Shown here piece after piece: positions 9,105-16,931 of a DNA stretch of 64,000 bases. The position numbers and the translations under genes were made by a program. The notes under the pieces were generated by a model that did not search any database, had not been told where the DNA came from, and was given only the letters and a program-made list of their open reading frames with translations. The stretch is taken from assembly GCF_000772705.2 (NCBI RefSeq), contig NZ_JSBW02000041.1, positions 1 to 64,000 of the forward strand, read 5' to 3'. Within the stretch, counting starts at the first letter, position 1, and the number at the start of each line of letters is the position of its first letter. Source of the stretch: Xanthomonas vasicola. Lineage in GTDB: Bacteria > Pseudomonadota > Gammaproteobacteria > Xanthomonadales > Xanthomonadaceae.

Positions 9105-12083
9105 TCACCAGTTCAGGCCAAAGGCCAGACGGAAGGTGCGCATCGGCGACGCCAGCACACCGGTCGGTGTGCCGTAAGCCGTATTCAAGTCCTGCAACGT
9201 TCCGGTATCGCCATTGAAGGTGGCGTAATTCACCCAATTGAACACGTTGAGGATATCCGCACGCACATTGAATTTGACACCACCGCCGGTGTCCCATTCT
9301 TTATTCGCGGCAATGCTGAATTCCTTGTAGCCAAGCGTGCCATCCGGCTTGAACTGGATGATCTCGCACTGGTCGTTGCCGGCAAGGCAATTCTGGCCGT
9401 AGCGTGCGGTCTGGCTGGCCAGCGACAGCTTGCCGGACAGCTTGATCTCGTACGGCAGCTCGTAGATGCCGGTGACCACCAGGCGGTTCTTCGGAATGCC
9501 GCCAGCCTCACGCCAGCCGTAGTCCTGGATGCGTTCGCGGTCCAGGGCGTAGTGCTCGCCGAACTGGCGGTTTTCCTTTGCATCGGAATAGGTATAGGCC
9601 ACGGTCAGGCCCCAGCCGGATTCTTCGTCGAAGGGTTTTTCCACCTGCAACGCGAGCTGGTTGTTGCGGGTCTCTACACCGTTGGTGCCCAGCACGATGG
9701 CGCTGTAGCCGTCCGGGCCGTCGGTCGGCGCGCCGGAGGTGGTGCCCGGCTGGAAGAACGACCCGTCCGGCAAGCGGTTGCCGCGCACGAAGGCAAAACC
9801 GTCATGGCTCTCGATGCGGCTCAGGGTCACATCGGTAAACCAGTCCTGGCCCCACAACGGCACCATGTTGCGCATGCCGATGCTGAATTGATCGGAGTAC
9901 GGGGTCTTGAGGTTGTTATCGATCAGGTAGACCTCACGTCCGCCACCGCCCGTGCTGTTGGCGGTAAGCGTGTTCAGGCCCTCCTGGCTGTTGTAAGCCG
10001 GATTCCAGGCCGTGCATGGGTCGCCGAGGCAGGCACCGTTGTTGGCGCTGGTGAAGTAGTAGCTATACGACTTGAAGGAGTTGTTGAGCTGCTCCAGTGC
10101 CAGGTAATCGAAGATGTTGCGGTCGTACGCACGGCCGGCGCCACCATAGATCACGTGCGCCTGATCGCCGAACAGGTCGTACGAAGCGCCCAGACGCGGC
10201 TGCCAGGCATTCTTGAACGCCTTGCGGTTGTTGCCGGTGCTGATGAAGTCGTTGATGTTGTAGTTGGCGTTGCGCAGGTTGGGCCAGTTCTGCAGCGCGC
10301 TGGCGACATCCGAGGGGGTGACGAAATCCAGGAAAGCCGGGGTTTCTTCGTAGTCGTAGCGCACGCCCAGGTTCAAGGTCCAGTGCTCGTTGACCTCCCA
10401 ATCGTCCTGCAGGTAGATGCCGTACTGCTTGTTCTTGGACACAACCGAGCCGCCACCTTCCACCAGCGGCGCACCGAAGCGCACGCGGTACGGCGTTTCG
10501 ACGTCGGTGAGGATGTTGTAGTAGTACTGCGGGTTGGCCGGGTTGAACTGGGTCGAATCCAGGTCGATGCTCTTGAACTTCACGCCCATCTTGACGGTGT
10601 GCGCGCCATGCCATTCCAGGCTGTTCAAGGTGAGGTCGTCCTGGAACGTCCAGCCCTTCTGCCCCTTGCGCTGAAAGCTGCTGCCGGCGCCCGCCGCCAG
10701 GATGTCGGTTTCGTTGCCGCGCACCGGTGCGTAGCTGAGGATGTAGCCATTGCCGTTGTTGATCGGCGCCTGGTTCCAGAACGCGCTTTCGTAGCTCAGG
10801 TTGGCTTCGTTGAGGAAGCTGGCGCCGCTGTACTGCCAACGCAGGTTGGCGCGCTTTTCTTCCTGGCCGTTGATGCTGCCGTGCTCGTAGGTCGAGGTCT
10901 GGCCGACGTCGTTGAGCTCGTCTTCCTTGCGGTACTTGCCGGTCAGCTCGAACAGGCTGTTCTCGCCAATGGTCCAGTCGATCTTGCCGAAATACAGGTC
11001 TTCCTTGAATGGCGTGCTGGAGGTCACCACCAGCGGCTGCAACTGCGCCGGCAGTTGGTCGACGCGGTCGGAGTAGATTGAGCCGGGAATCACCACGTTC
11101 GGGGTGGTGTATTCCTTTGCTTCATAGGCAATGAAGAAGTGTGCCTTGTCCTTGAGGATCGGGCCGCTGAAGGTGGCGCCGTACTGGGTTTCTTCGAAGT
11201 CGTCGCGCACGCCGGCCTTCTTCTCCAGCGGGCTTTCTTCGCGCCAGCTGTCGTTGCTGGTGTCCCAGAAGAAGCTGCCGTGGAAGTCGTTGGTGCCGGA
11301 CTTGGACGAGGCCACGATGGCCGCGCCGCTGACCTGGTCGAACTCGGCCTTGTAGTTGGAGGTGATGACCTTGTATTCGCCGATCGCCGACTGCGGGAAC
11401 GGGTTGCCGCGGCTGGAATCCTGGCCGCTCACGCCGCCGGTCAGCACGTAGTTCTTCTGGCTCACGCCGTCGATGTAGACGTTGGTGCCTTCGGCCGAGG
11501 TGGCGCCGGTGCGCACCTTGGTGGTGCCGTTGGCCTCGCGGGTGAACTGCACGTTCGGCACGGTGTCGGCCAGTTCCAGGAAGTTGCGCGTGGCACGCGG
11601 CAGGTTCTGGATCTGCACGTTGGAAATGTAGGTGGCGTTCTCGGAGGTGCGCGTCTCGACCAGCACCGGCGGCGCCTTCACCTGCACCGCGTCCAGCGTG
11701 GTGGCGTTACCACCCGCGGCCGTGGCCGGCTCGCCGCCGACGCCCAGGTTCAAGGTCGCCGTCTGGCCGACCTGCACGGTGACGTTCTGCGAGCTGGTCT
11801 GGCCATTAGCGGTGACATCGATACGGTAGGAACCCGGCGGCAGACCGCCCACCGAATAGCCGCCGTTGCTGACCTGCACGGTGCGGGTCAGGCCGGTGGC
11901 CAGATTGGTGGCGGTGACCTGCGCCTGGGCGGCAGGTGCGGCATCGACGGTGACCTGGCCGCGGATGGTCGCAGCGGTGCTCTGTGCGAAAGCAGGTGCG
12001 GCGCCGAGCAGCAGGCAGCTGGCAAGCGCACAGCTGAGCAGCTTGCGCGCCGGACGGGCGGAATGGGGGTGGTGGTGGCGCAT
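9105..12083 (-). CDS. Oar-like TonB-dependent receptor
   Basis: A 992-residue outer-membrane protein. The signal peptide ends AFAQ (about residue 34). Residues 37-115 are a CarboxypepD_reg-like/SpaA-type beta-sandwich (ATIRGQVTVD, GGYSVGGLPPGSYRIDV), followed by a plug domain (QNLPRATRNFLELADTVPNV, VYIDGVSQKNYVL) and a long beta-barrel ending in the aromatic C-terminus AFGLNW. This architecture is common among Xanthomonas receptors for plant carbohydrates (CUT loci). I see no clear TonB box. It lies between lacI and the glucanase operon and presumably brings glucan fragments across the outer membrane. Confidence 0.93.
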   Translation of the reverse strand: MRHHHPHSARPARKLLSCALASCLLLGAAPAFAQSTAATIRGQVTVDAAPAAQAQVTATNLATGLTRTVQVSNGGYSVGGLPPGSYRIDVTANGQTSSQNVTVQVGQTATLNLGVGGEPATAAGGNATTLDAVQVKAPPVLVETRTSENATYISNVQIQNLPRATRNFLELADTVPNVQFTREANGTTKVRTGATSAEGTNVYIDGVSQKNYVLTGGVSGQDSSRGNPFPQSAIGEYKVITSNYKAEFDQVSGAAIVASSKSGTNDFHGSFFWDTSNDSWREESPLEKKAGVRDDFEETQYGATFSGPILKDKAHFFIAYEAKEYTTPNVVIPGSIYSDRVDQLPAQLQPLVVTSSTPFKEDLYFGKIDWTIGENSLFELTGKYRKEDELNDVGQTSTYEHGSINGQEEKRANLRWQYSGASFLNEANLSYESAFWNQAPINNGNGYILSYAPVRGNETDILAAGAGSSFQRKGQKGWTFQDDLTLNSLEWHGAHTVKMGVKFKSIDLDSTQFNPANPQYYYNILTDVETPYRVRFGAPLVEGGGSVVSKNKQYGIYLQDDWEVNEHWTLNLGVRYDYEETPAFLDFVTPSDVASALQNWPNLRNANYNINDFISTGNNRKAFKNAWQPRLGASYDLFGDQAHVIYGGAGRAYDRNIFDYLALEQLNNSFKSYSYYFTSANNGACLGDPCTAWNPAYNSQEGLNTLTANSTGGGGREVYLIDNNLKTPYSDQFSIGMRNMVPLWGQDWFTDVTLSRIESHDGFAFVRGNRLPDGSFFQPGTTSGAPTDGPDGYSAIVLGTNGVETRNNQLALQVEKPFDEESGWGLTVAYTYSDAKENRQFGEHYALDRERIQDYGWREAGGIPKNRLVVTGIYELPYEIKLSGKLSLASQTARYGQNCLAGNDQCEIIQFKPDGTLGYKEFSIAANKEWDTGGGVKFNVRADILNVFNWVNYATFNGDTGTLQDLNTAYGTPTGVLASPMRTFRLAFGLNW

Positions 12084-12144
12084 GGTCGTCCCTCCAGGGA
12101 TCGGTACAGATTGTTGTTGTGTTAGTGCAGTGGTGCGGGAACAG

Positions 12145-12181
12145 CCGCTGCGGGGGCAGCGGGAGCGGACAGAACGTCCGC
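12145..12181 (-). other. two tandem hairpins between lacI and the receptor gene
   Basis: The 136-bp gap between the lacI-type stop and the receptor start holds two adjacent perfect stems: GCGGAC/GTCCGC (12165-12181, 5-base loop) and CCGCTGC/GCAGCGG (12145-12162, GGGG loop). No T-run follows either. If lacI and the receptor share a transcript, these could slow or process it. GC-rich DNA makes short stems common, so the claim is weak. Confidence 0.3.
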
Positions 12182-12219
12182 GAAAGGGTCGGCAGCCTGA
12201 AAACGTAGGGCCGGAGAAG

Positions 12220-13242
12220 TTATTGACCAGCTTCGCCAGCAGCGCAGGAGGCGCGGATCACCAGCTCGGGCGTAAGCAATTGACGGACGCCGTCGTCGCG
12301 GTCGGGCGTTTCAACCAGGCGCATCAGCCGGGTCATCGCCTGCTCGCCCAGCCGCGCGATGCTCACGCGCATGGTGGTCAGCGCCGGGTGGACGAACCGG
12401 GCCAGCGGAATGTCGTCGAACCCGGCCAGCGCCACGTCGCCGGGCACCGAGACATCGGCCTGGGCGAACGCGTACAGGCAACCCAGCGCGGCCATGTCGT
12501 TGGCGGCGAAGACCGCATCCGGCAATGCACCGTCAGCCAGCATCGCCAGCCCGGCGCGGTGGCCGGAGGCTTCATCGAAGTCGCCCGGGTACTCCACGCC
12601 CTGCGCCTGCGCGCCAAACGCAGCGAGCGCATCGCGGAAGCCGCGCAGGCGTTCGCGCGCATCGAAGTTCAACGCCGGGCCACCGATAAAGGCGATGCGG
12701 CGGTGCCCGGCCCGCAGCAGATGCTCGGTCATGGCCATGGCACCGGCGTGGTCGTCGATGCTCAGTACCGGGTAGTCGGCACCGGGCAGGTGTGCATTGA
12801 TCAGCACCGTTGGCAGCGACTGCGGCAGGTTGTCGGTGAGAAATCCCGGCTGCTCGGCATACGGCGACAGCACCAGCAGGCCATCGACGCGCCCGCGCAT
12901 TGAGCGCAGCGCCCTGCCCTGAGCTTCCGGATCGCCGTGATAGCTGGAAACCAGCAAGTGCTGGCCGGCCGCACGCGCTGCGCCATCGATGCCCCGAATC
13001 AATTCGGAAAAGAACTCGCCGTACAGATCCGGCAGCACCACGCCAAGGGTCTGGGAGCGCCGGCTGCTCAGGCTGCGCGCGGCCGCATGCGGGCTGTAAC
13101 GCAAACGCTCGGCCACTTCCAGCACCTGCTGGCGTACCGGCGCGGCGACGTTGTCGTGCCCATTGAGCGCACGCGACACCGTTGCCACGGAGACCTGTGC
13201 TTCCCGAGCGACATCTTTGATGGTGACCGCACCCTTGGCCAT
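12220..13242 (-). CDS. LacI-family transcriptional regulator
   Basis: A 340-residue regulator if it starts at MAKGAVTIKDVAREA; an upstream Met ten codons earlier is less likely. Residues about 6-30 are the LacI helix-turn-helix (VTIKDVAREAQVSVATVSRA) with the hinge near VRQQVLEVAERLRYSPHAAAR. The rest is the periplasmic-binding-like sensor domain (QTLGVVLPDLYGEFF, FIGGPALNFDARERLRGF, DAVFAANDMAALG, AGFDDIPLARFVHP). By position it represses the adjacent receptor and glucanase operon and is relieved by a sugar. Its own upstream region carries two inverted operator-like sites, so autoregulation is likely. Confidence 0.93.
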   Translation of the reverse strand: MAKGAVTIKDVAREAQVSVATVSRALNGHDNVAAPVRQQVLEVAERLRYSPHAAARSLSSRRSQTLGVVLPDLYGEFFSELIRGIDGAARAAGQHLLVSSYHGDPEAQGRALRSMRGRVDGLLVLSPYAEQPGFLTDNLPQSLPTVLINAHLPGADYPVLSIDDHAGAMAMTEHLLRAGHRRIAFIGGPALNFDARERLRGFRDALAAFGAQAQGVEYPGDFDEASGHRAGLAMLADGALPDAVFAANDMAALGCLYAFAQADVSVPGDVALAGFDDIPLARFVHPALTTMRVSIARLGEQAMTRLMRLVETPDRDDGVRQLLTPELVIRASCAAGEAGQ

Positions 13243-13285
13243 TCGTGTCGCCCTCCGCGACCGACTTCCCAAAACTGGCGCGGAC

Positions 13286-13300
13286 TGTAAGCGTTTTCAT
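13286..13300. promoter_or_regulatory. LacI-type operator-like site 1 upstream of the lacI-type gene
   Basis: TGTAAGCGTTTTCAT contains the imperfect palindrome TGTAAGCGTTTTCA with a central CG, one half matching the perfect operator before the GH144 gene. It lies 44 bases upstream of the chosen start codon. An exact inverted copy lies 45 bp away (centre to centre). Confidence 0.65.
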
Positions 13301-13330
13301 ACAGAGGCGTAAACCCCTATCTTCACACCC

Positions 13331-13345
13331 ATGAAAACGCTTACA
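13331..13345. promoter_or_regulatory. LacI-type operator-like site 2 upstream of the lacI-type gene
   Basis: ATGAAAACGCTTACA is the exact reverse complement of the site at 13286-13300. Two identical sites in opposite orientation, about four helical turns apart and bracketing the likely promoter, fit looping or cooperative autorepression. Confidence 0.65.
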
Positions 13346-13862
13346 GATCAAGCAACTACAAGTGATCAACTTGTGAAAGAATGTGTTGCGACGCAACAAA
13401 TATACCCCAACGAGTCCACAAATGAAGAAAGACGCGGGTCACGGTTGTGTACGGCGCGCTTGGCACGCTGCTGGATGCGCCACCTGATGTGCTTGGTCAA
13501 GAGGCTCAACTGACGGTCCTCGGCCGAACTACGGCGCGTGCTCAGACGACACCGCTGCATTACCCCTATTCAGAAAGCTTGCTCGATGCCCGCGTGCTTT
13601 GGCTGCGACGAGGCTTGTCAGCGCGAGCACATCCAACTTGATCGAGTCAGCGTGTGATCCTCTTGACCCTGCCCACTTCAGAGCGGCCGCCAGCCTGACG
13701 ACGCAAAACATGCTCCATGGACGTCGGGCCTTGTCGCTCAACGCAGTGTTCGCGTGCAAGAGCGGCCACGGGCGCGAAAGGCCTAATCGTGCATCCCGCC
13801 GCGCGCAGGAGCGCTCTTGGCAACAGCAGGCGATAAAGCGAAAGCGCCTGCTCCGCGCCTGC
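13346..13862. other. intergenic region without a recognised gene
   Basis: I find no convincing gene here. The part next to the operators is AT-richer and holds two more palindromes: ACAAGT-GATCA-ACTTGT (13358-13374) and TGTTGCG-A-CGCAACA (13384-13398). The rest has only short frames without domain-like sequence or good ribosome sites. Confidence 0.5.
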
Positions 13863-14132
13863 CTACCCAGCCTCGCCCGGCGCCAAAGCCTCGATCGACA
13901 ACGCATGGATATCGGTCTGCATCATCTCGCCCACCGCTGCGTAGACCGCGCGGTGCCGAGCCAATGGCGGCTTGCCGGCAAAGGCGGTGCTGACCACGCG
14001 CACATTGAAATGCCCACGCCCGTCGCGCGCGCCGGCATGGCCGGCATGCCGGGCGCTGTCGTCCACCACATCGAGTTCGGTCGGTGCCAGCGCGGCCTGC
14101 AATGCCGCACGGATCTGCTCGACCCGGCTCAT
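13863..14132 (-). CDS. bolA: BolA family protein
   Basis: An 89-residue protein starting [17 protein letters not shown]. It has the BolA core: [17 protein letters not shown] near residues 17-33, the glycine-rich [12 protein letters not shown] strand and the [16 protein letters not shown] helix, ending [14 protein letters not shown]. BolA proteins pair with monothiol glutaredoxins in iron-sulfur handling or act as DNA-binding regulators; the conserved His residues of the family are present. The start overlaps the stop of the upstream yciI gene (ATGA), so the two are cotranscribed. The exact BolA subgroup (BolA or IbaG type) cannot be settled here. Confidence 0.9.
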   Translation of the reverse strand: MSRVEQIRAALQAALAPTELDVVDDSARHAGHAGARDGRGHFNVRVVSTAFAGKPPLARHRAVYAAVGEMMQTDIHALSIEALAPGEAG

Positions 14133-14428
14133 GGCAGCACCCGGCGGAACGGCCGGACCTCGGTGCGCGTATACACGCCAGCTTCCACATACGGATCGGC
14201 ATCGGCCCAGGCACGCGCGTCTTCCAGTGCGTCGAATTCGGCAATCACCACGCTGCCGCTGAAACCGGCCGGGCCCGGATCTTCGGCATCGATGGCCGGG
14301 CATGGGCCAGCCACCAGCAACCGCCCCGCGGCCGTGAGCGCCTGCAAACGGGCCAGATGGGCCGGCCGCGCCTGCTGCCGTGCGGCCAATGCGTCCGCCC
14401 GGTCATACCCTTCGATTATGTACCACAC
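14129..14428 (-). CDS. yciI: YciI family protein
   Basis: A 99-residue protein read from a GTG start ([20 protein letters not shown] follows), the size of the family. It shows the YCII fold: a first strand with YIIEGYD, the helix [22 protein letters not shown] and the closing segment [21 protein letters not shown] with the conserved Asp-Pro-Tyr. Family members are dimeric ferredoxin-like proteins, some with weak hydrolase or dehalogenase-like activity, mostly of unknown role. It overlaps bolA by four bases. A longer upstream frame exists but lacks family similarity and crosses the spacer before scpA. Confidence 0.88.
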   Translation of the reverse strand: MWYIIEGYDRADALAARQQARPAHLARLQALTAAGRLLVAGPCPAIDAEDPGPAGFSGSVVIAEFDALEDARAWADADPYVEAGVYTRTEVRPFRRVLP

Positions 14429-14797
14429 ACGCCACCTCGCCTCAGACTGGAAGATCAACCCGCAGATTCTAGCCGCGTCGGCGCTGGACACCGCCCCCGC
14501 GCACGCATTACCCTTGGCAGCACTGCACACGCAACCGGACGCAGCGGCCCGTCGGCCCAGGCTCAACGCTCTTCTCGACGGCCGATTCGCTGCCCACCGC
14601 CGGCTCGCGTAGACGACCTCCTCAGCTGTTCCGTCGCCGCATGCCACGCGGCGCCCCTGCTTGCATGTCGATTGGCGTATGTAAATTTGTGGGATCGTGC
14701 CTGCACAAGCACGATATTGATCGCAATAACTCAAGGCAAAGCCCTGCAGGCGCGGCTCAGACCGCGGCCGGCGACCGTAAGACCCGATGTCGACCTG

Positions 14798-15703
14798 ATG
14801 AATTCCGAACTCGCGCACGTCGCGACTCCGCCAGCCACGAGCGCGCCGCCACAGCAGCAGGAAATGCCGCTGGCGGTGGTGCATGGGCAACCGGTGCTGC
14901 AGATCCCGCAGGATCTGTATATCCCGCCGGACGCTCTGGAAGTCATCCTGGATGCCTTCGAAGGTCCGCTGGACTTGCTGCTGTACCTGATACGCCGTCA
15001 GAACCTGGACATCCTGGATATTCCCGTCGCCGAGATCACCCGGCAGTACGTGGACTACATTAATGTGATGCAGGAGCTGCGCTTCGAACTGGCCGCCGAA
15101 TACCTGGTGATGGCCGCGATCCTGGCCGAGATCAAATCGCGCATGCTGTTACCGCGCCCGCCGAGCCAGGATGGCGAAGAAGACGATCCGCGTGCCGAAC
15201 TGGTCCGCCGGCTGCAGGAATACGAACGCTTCAAGCAGGCCGCCGAGGATCTGGACACCCTGCCCCGCATGGGCCGCGACAGCGCGCCGGTGCAGGCGCA
15301 TCTGCCCGAGCGCGCGGCGGTCAAGCTGCCGCCGCCGGTGGAATTGAAAGAAATGCTGATGGCACTGTACGACGTGCTCAAGCGCGCCGAGCTGTTTACC
15401 GGCCATGCGATCAAGCGCGAGGCACTGAGTGTGCGTCAGCGCATGGGCGATGTGCTGAGCCGCCTGGACGATGGCAAGTTCTACCGTTTCGAATCGCTGT
15501 TCACTGCCGAAGAAGGCAAGCTCGGCGTACTGGTCACCTTCCTGGCGCTGCTTGAATTGGCCAAGGAGCAGCTGCTGGATATTGTGCAGGAAGCGCCGCT
15601 GGCGCCGATCTACGTGAAGTCGCTGGCGTTGGGCAATACCAATGCGCCGTTGCAATTCTCCAGCGAATTCGACGACAGCGATGCCGCCAACGAACCCCTC
15701 TGA
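14798..15703 (+). CDS. scpA: segregation and condensation protein A
   Basis: A 301-residue kleisin subunit of the SMC-ScpAB condensin complex. The start ATG lies after a non-coding GC-rich leader. The first 45 residues are a Xanthomonas-type extension rich in Pro and Gln. The conserved N-terminal SMC-binding part begins at [20 protein letters not shown] and runs through [22 protein letters not shown] and [20 protein letters not shown]. The C-terminal winged helix lies near [19 protein letters not shown]. The stop lies 13 bases before the scpB start. The alternative Met at MPLAVVHG would shorten the extension. Confidence 0.95.
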   Translation: MNSELAHVATPPATSAPPQQQEMPLAVVHGQPVLQIPQDLYIPPDALEVILDAFEGPLDLLLYLIRRQNLDILDIPVAEITRQYVDYINVMQELRFELAAEYLVMAAILAEIKSRMLLPRPPSQDGEEDDPRAELVRRLQEYERFKQAAEDLDTLPRMGRDSAPVQAHLPERAAVKLPPPVELKEMLMALYDVLKRAELFTGHAIKREALSVRQRMGDVLSRLDDGKFYRFESLFTAEEGKLGVLVTFLALLELAKEQLLDIVQEAPLAPIYVKSLALGNTNAPLQFSSEFDDSDAANEPL

Positions 15704-15716
15704 AGCCGATCACCGA

Positions 15717-16931
15717 ATGGATCAAGCGCTGATCACCCGCATTATCGAAGCAGCCCTGCTGGCGAGCAGCCAGCCGTTGACGCTGGCGCAGCTGCAGGGC
15801 TTGTTTCCGGAAGAAGAACCGGCGCCGCCCGGCAGCGTGGAGCGCGCACTGGAATTGCTGCGCGAGGCCTGCGCCGAGCGTGGCGTGGAACTGGTCGAGG
15901 TGGCCTCCGGTTTCCGCTTTCAGGTCAAGGCCGACGTGCATGGCTGGGTCGCCCGGCTGTGGACCGAGCGCCGCACCAAGTACACCCGCGCCACGCTGGA
16001 GACCCTGGCGCTGATCGCTTACCGCCAGCCGATCACCCGCGGCGAGATCGAGCAGGTGCGCGGCGTGGCGGTCAGCAGCAACATCATCCAGGCGCTGGAA
16101 GAACGCGAGTGGATCCGCGTGGTGGGCCACCGCGACGTGCCCGGCAAGCCGGCCCTGTTCGGTACCACCAAAGGCTTTCTGGATTACTTCGGGCTCAAGC
16201 GATTGGATGAGCTGCCGCCATTGTCTGAATTGAAGGACATCGCCGAGCTGGAACCGCAGCTGCCGCTAGACCGCGATGGGCAGCTGGATTGCGCAGTGCC
16301 GGCCTCGGCGGCGATGGATGCGGCGCAGGGTCAAGCCGATGCGGCTGATGCTGAAGGCGCTGGTACGGCTGCAGCGGCTGACGAAGCAGGTGCTGATACT
16401 GCGAGCGCCGATGCAGACGCCAACGCTGGCGCCAAGGCCGAGCCCGACGACAGCAACAGCGGCAGCAGCGATTCGCAAGATGGTTCGGAAGCGGACGAGG
16501 CCGATGCCTCGGCGACTCCGGCCGGCAACATCGACCCAGCGAGCGGTCACCAGAACAACGCCGAACCCGATCCTGAAAGTGAAACCGACATCGACACCGA
16601 TGCCGACCAGCACACGCAGGAACCCGCCAGCGATGCCGGGTTAGACCAGCAAGACCACGATCTGGACAATGCAATCGACACTGAAGCGGCCGACGCAGTG
16701 AGCGAGCAGACACCGCAGCACCCCGAGCATGGCTCGGCGCACGACCAGAACACGCAATACCCAGATGACGCCCGTGAGGGCGACCCCGACACCGCGCCGG
16801 GAACGCGCGCGGATGCAGTGAACGAAGACGAAGACAACGCCGTCGCGACGACGACCGTGGCTGTTGACGAAGCCGATTCCGACCCAGAGGCCGACCCAAA
16901 ACGCGTCGGCCGGAGCCAGACACATGAGTGA
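15717..16931 (+). CDS. scpB: segregation and condensation protein B with long acidic tail
   Basis: A 404-residue protein, about twice the usual ScpB length. Residues 1 to about 180 are the two winged-helix domains (LITRIIEAALLASSQPLTLA, ETLALIAYRQPITRGEIEQV, RGVAVSSNIIQALEEREWI, LFGTTKGFLDYFGL). From about residue 190 to the end the protein is low complexity, dominated by Asp, Glu, Ala, Ser, Gln and Thr, and strongly acidic. ScpB dimers stabilise the kleisin ScpA on SMC. The stop overlaps the rluB start by eight bases. A start 12 codons upstream ([12 protein letters not shown]) is possible. Confidence 0.93.
   Translation: MDQALITRIIEAALLASSQPLTLAQLQGLFPEEEPAPPGSVERALELLREACAERGVELVEVASGFRFQVKADVHGWVARLWTERRTKYTRATLETLALIAYRQPITRGEIEQVRGVAVSSNIIQALEEREWIRVVGHRDVPGKPALFGTTKGFLDYFGLKRLDELPPLSELKDIAELEPQLPLDRDGQLDCAVPASAAMDAAQGQADAADAEGAGTAAAADEAGADTASADADANAGAKAEPDDSNSGSSDSQDGSEADEADASATPAGNIDPASGHQNNAEPDPESETDIDTDADQHTQEPASDAGLDQQDHDLDNAIDTEAADAVSEQTPQHPEHGSAHDQNTQYPDDAREGDPDTAPGTRADAVNEDEDNAVATTTVAVDEADSDPEADPKRVGRSQTHE

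Noticed and set aside
9552..11081. 509-codon plus-strand frame
   Set aside because: Antisense to the TonB-dependent receptor, Val/Ala/Arg rich with no recognisable motif.
13529..13906. 125-codon minus-strand frame in the lacI-bolA gap
   Set aside because: Runs into bolA out of frame and has no family similarity or ribosome site.
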